A stretch of DNA of 64,000 nt from NCBI GenBank assembly GCA_038380435.1, contig JAWZYU010000028.1, positions 23,234,201 to 23,298,200 on the forward strand, written 5' to 3'. This DNA comes from Ryuthela nishihirai (Eukaryota > Arthropoda > Arachnida > Araneae > Heptathelidae). Position 1 is the first letter of the stretch; each line of letters opens with the position of its first letter. The translations under genes and the position numbers were made by a program. A model generated the notes under the pieces. The model was not told the origin of the DNA and made no database searches. It saw only the letters and a program-made list of their open reading frames with translations. This document shows positions 46,201-55,200 of this stretch, piece after piece.

Positions 46201-49200
46201 GCTTTTCTTGAAACCAATACCGTACTATTTTAGATAAAAGGTAACAGAGGAAACAAAATTGTTTGAGTGATAATACTATGGAACTTATTTCTGAAAGGAG
46301 GAAGTGCAGGATTAATATGAATCAACATCCTACTAATCCTAACAGAAGACATTACAACGAGCTTAATAAACGTGTAAAGGATCAGAACAGCTGATATGAA
46401 TCTTTGGCTTGATAGCTTGGCTGACAAAGCAGAGGAAGCAGTTAGACAGCACAATAGCAGGGGGTTGTACCAGATTGTTAATGTTTTTTATGGGAAGAAA
46501 CAGACAAGGGTTGAGGAATAAACATGGTAAGGTGGTCTGAGCATTTCAGAGATATAAACAATGTGATTATTTCTACTCCCATTTTTTGTAATGAGGATGG
46601 ATGAATTACTAGCTTTAATGATGACCCTATATCACATTCTGAAGTCACTTTGGCTCTCTCTAAATTAAACCTGCATAAATCCCCAGGGATGAACAAAATC
46701 ACCACTGAAATGCTTAGAGCTGGGAACATTTGTGTTATCAAATGGCTGACTGATTTTTGAATATTTTTTATGATAAAGGTGTTGTTCCTAAGAATTTTAC
46801 TACAGCTATTATTATCCTGTTTTTTAAAAAAGATGATCGCAGTTCTTTTGATAATTGTAAGGGAATTAGTTTCCTTTCTGTTCCAGGTAAAGTTCTTTCC
46901 ATGATTATACTTAATAGAATTAAAAATTCAGTTAACGGACAACTGCGTGATTAACAGTGTGGTTTCAGAAGCGGTAGGAAATGTATAGATCAAATATCTT
47001 CACTTAGGCAGATTCTTGAGAAACGTTTAGAGTTTCAGAAACCTTCGGTTGCTAGCTTTGTTGATTTCAAAAAGGCTTTTGACTCTGTTGATTGACATAA
47101 TTTGTGGTTAATTGTGAGATCATATGGAATACCTGATAAGTTAGTTAATGTAATGAGAGCTCTCTATAATAACACTGAGTCATGTGTCAGAGTTGGTACG
47201 TCTTGCAGCGATTGGTTTAGCATTTCTGATGGAGTTAGACAAATGTGCATTTTGTCTCCCTTTCTCTTTGGTTATTGATTACGTTTTGCAAAATTCTTTG
47301 CAAGGGAAAGATTTTGATCTTAAATGGTCTAGGTATTTCACAATTTCTCATTTAGATTATGCAGATGATTTGACATTGTTGGCTAATGATGTTGATGAGA
47401 TGAATTCGTTCATTAGGCGTGTTGATGAGACTGGTAATAGAGTAGGTATGTTGATAAATAGAGAAAAAAACTAAAGTGATGAAAATTGGTCAATCAGTTG
47501 GTGCTTCAGTCTGAATGGTTGCGCCCTTGAGCAAGTGTCTCAGTTTAATTATCTCCGGAGCTGTTTAACAGATGTTGGTGATGTGTGGCATGAGATAAAG
47601 AAAAGAATGCGGATTGCTGCTGGGCCCTTTAAGAATCTTTGGAGAGTGTAGAGAAATAGGCGTATACATCCAAACACTCAAATTAGGCTGTATAATAGTT
47701 TGGTTCTCTATAGAGTAGTTTTTTATGGTAGTTGTAACCCTTTGTAAGTACGATCATAGGAAACTTGATGTCTTTGATTCTAGATGCTTACGCAGTATCT
47801 TGGGGATTAGTGGGTTTCACTTTGTAAGTTGGGTTGGGTTGTTTTACCTCTGAGCGGCACTTTTTTGCACACCATGAGCTAAATGGCCAGGTCACATGGA
47901 CCCCGAAGGCTCAGAGAATGTTGGGGGAGGGACCCACTGGAACAGCTGTTGGGAGACAGATGGTAGCCTCTCGTTAAGGCCATCCAGCGTGTTCTTTAAC
48001 GTGCACAGGGTATGGCTCTCCCGCACACGGGGCCACGGCTTAACATCCCATCCGACGGACGGCGGCCTTTCCAAGCCCATCGGTGTCCCCTACTGACCGT
48101 GGGCAGGGCGGGGAATTTTGCGGAGATAAATCTCAAAGCTGACCCAGCGGGGACTCGAACCTGGGAACTACAGATTACGAGCCTGACTTTGTAAGTAATG
48201 ATGAGGTTAGGCAAAGGAGTAGGCAAACTTCTTTGAGCAAAGAGAGGCTGTGTTGATTGGCGAATAGGATTATACCCTTGCGACGGGCATTGTTAAAAAA
48301 GATCTTGCTAGAATTGGCGTACAGTGGTCAAATGCAGCAGCTGTAACTCAGGACAGTGTGTTTCGAGAACAAAATTGGACAGTCTGATTTGGACTTCCGT
48401 ATTCCACTCCTGCATGAGGATTTTGTATGTATAATTTTTTTTTCATATTTTCCACAGATTCTTAAAAGCCCCATAGCAAAGTCTAGGCGTCTGTGCATCA
48501 TGTCCCACATCACCAGTATCTGTTGTGCAAGTCGCTTGAAAATTAAGCTAAGAAACTTTCCCAAGAGTGCAACTATTAAAAAAAACTTAAGCACAACCTA
48601 CCTGACCAATTTTCAAAACTTCAGTGTTTTCTCTGTATTTATCACGAAACTTAATCAATTTCCCCTCTCATCAAGGGGAGGGGGTGGCTCAGTCGGTAGC
48701 ATGCCAAGCTCGTAATCTGCAGTTCCCAGGTTCGAGTCCCAGCTGGGTCAGCATTGAGACTTATCTCCGCAAAACTCCCCACCCTGCCCACGGTCAGTAG
48801 GGGACACCGATGGGCTTGGAAAGGCCGCCGTCCGTCGGATGCGATGTTAAGTCGTGGCCCCGTGTGCGGGAGAGCCATACTTTGTGCACGTTAAAGAACA
48901 TGCTGGATGGCCTTGACGGGAGACTACCATCTGTCTCCCAACAGCTGTTCCAGTGGGTCCCCTCCCCCAACCTTCTCTGAGCCTTTTGGGTCCTTGTGAC
49001 CCGGCCATTTAGCCCATGGTGTGCAAAAAAGTGCCGCTCAGAGGTAAAACAATCCATCTCATTAACAACCGTCACGAAAGAAGGTGTCAATATCTTTTAT
49101 CAAAAGGTCCAAATCTTCAGCTTAATTGAAATAAGAAATCTTAAAACCTCTGAGCCATCTAAGGCCCCAATCTACCTCCCCTCCCCTTTAAAATTAAAAA

Positions 49201-52200
49201 TAAGAAAAATAAAAAAAAACATTTGTTAAACCCTCAATATTTCTACAAATATCTCCTTCTCCATCAACCGCAATATGTTGGTCATAATGACTGGGAATTT
49301 AAATGCTATAAATTGGTTTTTTCATTGATATTTTACATTTTAACTAAATCTTAATTTTTTATCATTTTAAAATCAAATTTTTAATCATCATTTGTTTTAT
49401 TGATTTCAATTACTGATTTTCATCATTGCGCAACCATGTGATGTCATTTCAAGGATTTCTTGCCATATGTGATGACAATGACTGCATTATCTTCATCGAA
49501 AATGACTTATCCTCAATGGATGCTTTGCATGATTTTTTATTAAAATGAAACAAAAATGCAAAATAGTTCAATTTTAAGATTAACGATCAAAATAACGTTT
49601 ATGGAAAGTGGTAGAGGGCTTAAATCTCTTCTTTAAAATAAAAAATGTAAATGCGAAAAATACTGAGCTTCGAGAAAATATCAACAAAATTATAAGTGTC
49701 AATTTCTTGTAGTAACGTCGTCAAAATGGCCATACTTATTCGAAAACAGAAATCAGAAAAGAGATGTTTCTGAGAATGTAAAACATGTGTCCTTTATTGC
49801 GTATTATTAGTTCCTTTAATACGAGCCAAGTGAAAATGTCCCTTTTTTTATTGGATGCCTTGTTCTGTTTCCCATGTTATGACACTGGTCCACTACCAGT
49901 GCCATAGCCTGAGAATCCCCTTTCGAAATTGGGATTTAAAAAAAAGGTGTTTGCATCAGCTATTGAGAAGAGGATTTACCTTGGACTGTTTGCATTGGCT
50001 GCATCGTTTCAGATTGCCTTAAATCTGTTCTAATCTTGAAGCGCTCCAGAAGTTTTATTCTCGAAGACAGAAATCGAATTGAAGATTCCAAAATAATCTC
50101 TTGCTTTGGTCGCAGTCTTTTTACACATTGTCAATTCACTGGAAAAGCCAAAAGGTATTGACAGCGTGGGGGCAGGAGAAAAAAAAAGGAAGTTGTTCTT
50201 TTAATCCTCTTCAAAATTAATTTTCCTTCGTAAAGGCTCTGTTTTCTCCTCTAACGGATCTGAAGAGCAAAAAAGAATTAAAATTATTCGCCTTCGGGAG
50301 AGATTTATTTGAGAATCGGAAATGATTGAATCCTCGACAGAATTACCTTGTGCGGAGAAAGTCCTTGAGCCAAGATGCTGAAGGAAATGAAAAAAACAGA
50401 TCGAAGGAGTCGGTGCATTGAGTCTGTGCATTCCACATCTATTATTGCGAATTGAATGACAAAATAAGAAAAAAAAATAATTCAGATGAAGAAAAAAAAT
50501 GGTACATATTTAATGAAATTTATGCGACATTAAGTGTTAAAAAATGCATAGGGTGATCATGATGAACGATATTTTTTCACCTGTTGGGTTTTTTCCTTGT
50601 TTAAACCTTGAAGGGGAAGTTAAGCTTGTTTCTAGATCAATAAGAAACAGACAGAGCTTTTTTTGTTTTCAATCTAAAACTGAATACAACTTTGAAATTC
50701 AATATTTCTAGCAAAATTTGTAAAAACATTTATAGGCGAAATAGCAGTAAATTTCGATAAAAGCAGATGCAGGAGTTGGCTCAGTCGGTAGCGTGCCAGA
50801 CTCATAATTTGAAGTTTCCAAGTTCGAGTGAGACTTATCGATGAGACTTATCGCTGCTAAACCGCTCGGCAAGAAAGGGGCACCAATGGGCTTGGAAAGG
50901 TCGTCGTGGAAAGTATGCCGAAGAGTCATACTCTATGCATGTTAACTCAGTCGGTAGCGCGCCAGGCTCGTAATCTGTAGTTCCCAGGTTCGAGTCCCAG
51001 CTGAGTCAGCGTTGAGATTTATCTCCGCAAAATTCCCCGCCCTGTCCACGGTCAGTAGGGGACACCGATGGGCTTGGAAAGACCGCCGTCCGTCGGATGG
51101 GACGTTAAACCGTGGCCCCGTGTGCGGGAGAACCATACCCTGTGCACGTTAAGGAACACGCTGGATGGCCTTGACGGGAGACTACCATCTGTCTTCCAAC
51201 AGCTGTTCCAGTGGGTCCCCTCCCCCCAACCTTCTCTCAGCCTTCGGGGTCCATGTGACCTGGCCATTTAGCCCATGGTGTGCAAAAAAGTGCCGCTCAG
51301 AGGTAAAACAACCCAACCCTGTGCATGTTAAACAATGCAGTGCATGCCCTGGAAGAGAAGCTACCATGTGTCTCCTAATAATTGTAAAGAGGGTCCCAAC
51401 CTTCTCTGAGCCATTGGAGTCCTTGTGACCTGTCCATTTAGACCATCGTGTGCACAAAAATGCCGCTCAGAGGTAAAACAACTCAGTTAACGAAAAATAT
51501 ATTTCAGGAAGACAAAAACTAAAAAAATTACCTTAAAGTAACTAATTTTTGGACTTCAAGCAGAAGCAAAATAATCATAAGAATGTAAGACTAAAAATTT
51601 AACTCGTTTATTTTTAATTGATATCTGTGCCAGATTGACTCAAATATGCTTCGACTGATGCATTCATTTAGGGATTTCAATTGAACAAATATTTCGGATG
51701 CTAATATCGAAGTAGAAAGGAACAAAAGAATCAGAGTGTGATCTTCCAGGAATCACGTGGCCAGGAATCAAAATATCCTCTTTCACAAGGAAACTCGTCA
51801 AAATTCCAAGAACCACAATGACATAATTTCATCTCTACTATAACTCTATACTTCTGAGTAATGGGAATTTTGCTATTATTTATGCACCTTATTTTGATAA
51901 ATTAATAAATTATCTGAACGTTTTTGTATGTACAGTCGCTCAAAAAAATATCCGAACACTATAATTGATTACAGAATTCAGAAAAAATATCTGGCAACGA
52001 TTTTTTTAGAAATTAGTGATCTGGCAACCTTCGTGTCACGTGATTACAGAATTCAGGAAAAATATCTGGAGCGTGTACAGCAACTGTACACGCTCCAGTT
52101 ACCGTTCACAGCAAACTGGAGCGTGTACAGTAACTGCACACGCTCCAGTTTGCTGTGAACGGTAACTGGAGCGTGTACAGTTGCTGGAGCTCACAGCAAA

Positions 52201-55200
52201 CTGGAGCGTGTGCAGTAACTGCACACGCTCCAGTTTGCTGTGAACGGTAACTGCCCACGCTCAATATTTCCGTGAGTGAGCCCACACGATCTAGTATCAA
52301 AATAATATGACCACCTACAGTCGCTCAAAAAGTATCCGAACACTATGGTTGATTACAGAATTCGGAAAAAATATCTGGCAACGATTTTTTTTAGAAATTA
52401 GTGATCTGGCAACCTTCGTGTCACGTGACACGATGGTTGCCAGATCACTAATTTCTAAAAAAATCGTTGCCAGATATTTTTTCTGAATTCTGTAATCAAT
52501 TATAGTGTTCGGATATTTTTTTGAGCGACTGTACCTCATGTGAGAAAAAAGATTCAGAATACTTCCGAGGTTCTGCTTTAAAGGAATTTATGCTCTTCTA
52601 AATTCTAACTGACTTACATTCCATTCTATTGTGGCATGTATAATTATATTGGAATATTTTGTAGCCTTGGCTCAAATTTAACAAACACCAGTTGATCGAC
52701 TTTGGCGATTTTCCGAAAACATTCCGTAACGAAACTAGGAACGCTTTTATGATTCCACACTTTACCGATTCATTTCCTCTGCGACTCAATTTTTTCGGTC
52801 GCTTTTTTTATAAGGGGGCCAACGGATTCATACTGGACATGACGGTAAGATTAAACATTTGCAAAATTTTAATATAAACTTATTAACACAAACGATGCAT
52901 GTTCCATATCGCCATTGTTCAAAACTACCGATAAAAATGGGGCGGGGGTGGCTCAGTCGGTAGCGCGACAGGCTCATAATCTGTAGTTCCCAGGTTCCAG
53001 TCCCAGCTGGGTCAGCGTTGATATTTTTCTCCGCAAAATTCCCCGCCCTGCCCACGATCAGTAAGGAACACCGATGGGCTTGGAAAAGCCGCCGTCCGTC
53101 GGATGGGACGTTAAGCCGTGGCCCCGTGTGTGGGAGAGCCTTACCTGTGTGCGTTAAAGAACACGCTGGATGGCCTTGACGGGAGGCTACCATCTGTCTC
53201 CCAACAGCTCTTCCAGTGGGTCCCCTCCCCCAACCTTCTCAGAGCTTTCGGGGTCCATGTGACCTGGCCATTTAGTCCATGGTGTGTAAAAAAAGTGCCG
53301 CTCAGAGGTAAAACAACCCAACCCTGCCTCTTGGAACCATCTCCAAAGTCTTGAGAGTTCTGATTGAGTGGCATTTAGTCCCAGACATATCGGTCTGCGA
53401 ACAAGAGGTTTCTAAACAGTGTTGCCAACTTAGTTTTTTTAGAAGCTGTCTAGCTTGATAAATTTTCAATTTGATTATGGCTTGAAATTTTGCTTTTTGG
53501 AAGCAAAAAACTGGATTTTTTCCGATTTATTTTTGCCATTTTTATACCGCTTTTTGAAAGAAGTTTTTAAGTTCTTCCAATAACGGCTACTCAACTTCTC
53601 TCTATTATAACTGCAGCGTTTAATTCCGGTGAAACAATTGCCTGCAGTTCCCAGGTTCGAGTCCCAGCTCGGTCAGCGTTGAGATTTATCTCCGCAAAAT
53701 TCCCCGCCCTGCCCACGGTCAGTAGGGGACACCGATGAGCTTGGAAAGGCCGCCGTCCGTCGGATGGGACGTTAAGCCGTAGCCCCGTGTGCGGGAGAGA
53801 CATACCCTGTGCAAGTTAAAGAACACGCTGGATGGCCTTGACGGGAGGCTACCATCTGTCTCCCAACAGCTGTTCCAGTGGGTCACCCTCCCCCAACCTT
53901 CTCTGAGCCCTCGGGGTCCTTGTGACCTGGCCATTTAGCCCATGGTGTGCAAAAAAGTGCCGCTCAGAGGTAAAACAACCCATCCCATGGTCCTGTGTGC
54001 GGGAGAGTGTTACCCTGTGGACGTTAAAGAACACGCTGGATGGCCTTGACGGGAGGCTACCATCTGTCTCCCAACAGCTGTTCCAGTGGGTCCCCTCCCC
54101 CAACCTTCTCTGAGCCTTCGGGGTCCATGTGACCTGGCCATTTAGTCCATGGTGTGTAAAAAAGTGTCGCTCAGAGGTAAAACAACCCAACCCATAACGT
54201 ATTACTTACGACCTTCACGTTCCGAAGATAGAGCAGAACAATCTTTTCATATTTCTAGAATCATTTTTTTTATAGCCTATGACACTCCCTCGTCATAAGC
54301 TTTCATTGAACGCATGAATGATTAAATTTGTCCGCCGCATTCGAAAGCGATGTTGGAGCAACTGTTTTGACAAATCCACAAACCAAAACAATGACGACAA
54401 TTACCAAAAATACAAAATTGCCTCAAAAAATGACTTTGAGGCCGTGGAGCATCATGAATCTTCGATTCTTCAAAATCGCAATAAATATTTCATGGACGTC
54501 AGGCAAAAACTGAATGGGTGTCTTCACATCCCTTCTTTGAAAAGACAAGATGGCTCTATGCGACCACAGATTTTGAGAAAGCACCCTCCTTGCTGATACG
54601 TACCTTCAACCATTTTATATACCAGATGATGATATAATTACCTACCCCAAAGAAACAACTGATAACGAGTTTTTCAACATGTTTGATCCACAAAGGTTTC
54701 AGAAGCAATCGTAGTTTCTGCAGTCCAGGTGTAGTTCCCATTATTTTCTACCAAAAGCTTATTATGAAAATAGCGCCTAAACTTCCGATCCTTTTTAATT
54801 CCTGCTACCAATTGGAAAAATTTCCTTCGAATCGGAATCAGCCGATTGTAACACCAGTATACAAAAGAAAAGGAGACGCCTCTGATCCTTGCCTCTAACG
54901 TCCGATTTTCCTCGGGGGGCGGAGGGGGGGGGGGGGGTAGCGCGCCAGGCTCGTAATCTGTAGTTCCCAGGTTCGAGTCCCAGCTGGGTCAGCGTTGAGA
55001 TTTATCTCCGCAAAAATTCCCCGCCCTGCCCACGGTCAGTAGGGGACACCGATGAACTTGGAAAGGCCGCCGTCCGTCGGATGGGACGTTAAGCCGTGGC
55101 CCCGTGTGCGAGAGAGCCATACCCTGTGCACGTTAAAGAACACGCTGGATGGCCTTGAAGGCAGGCTACCATCTGTCTCCCAACAGCTGTTCCAGTGGGT

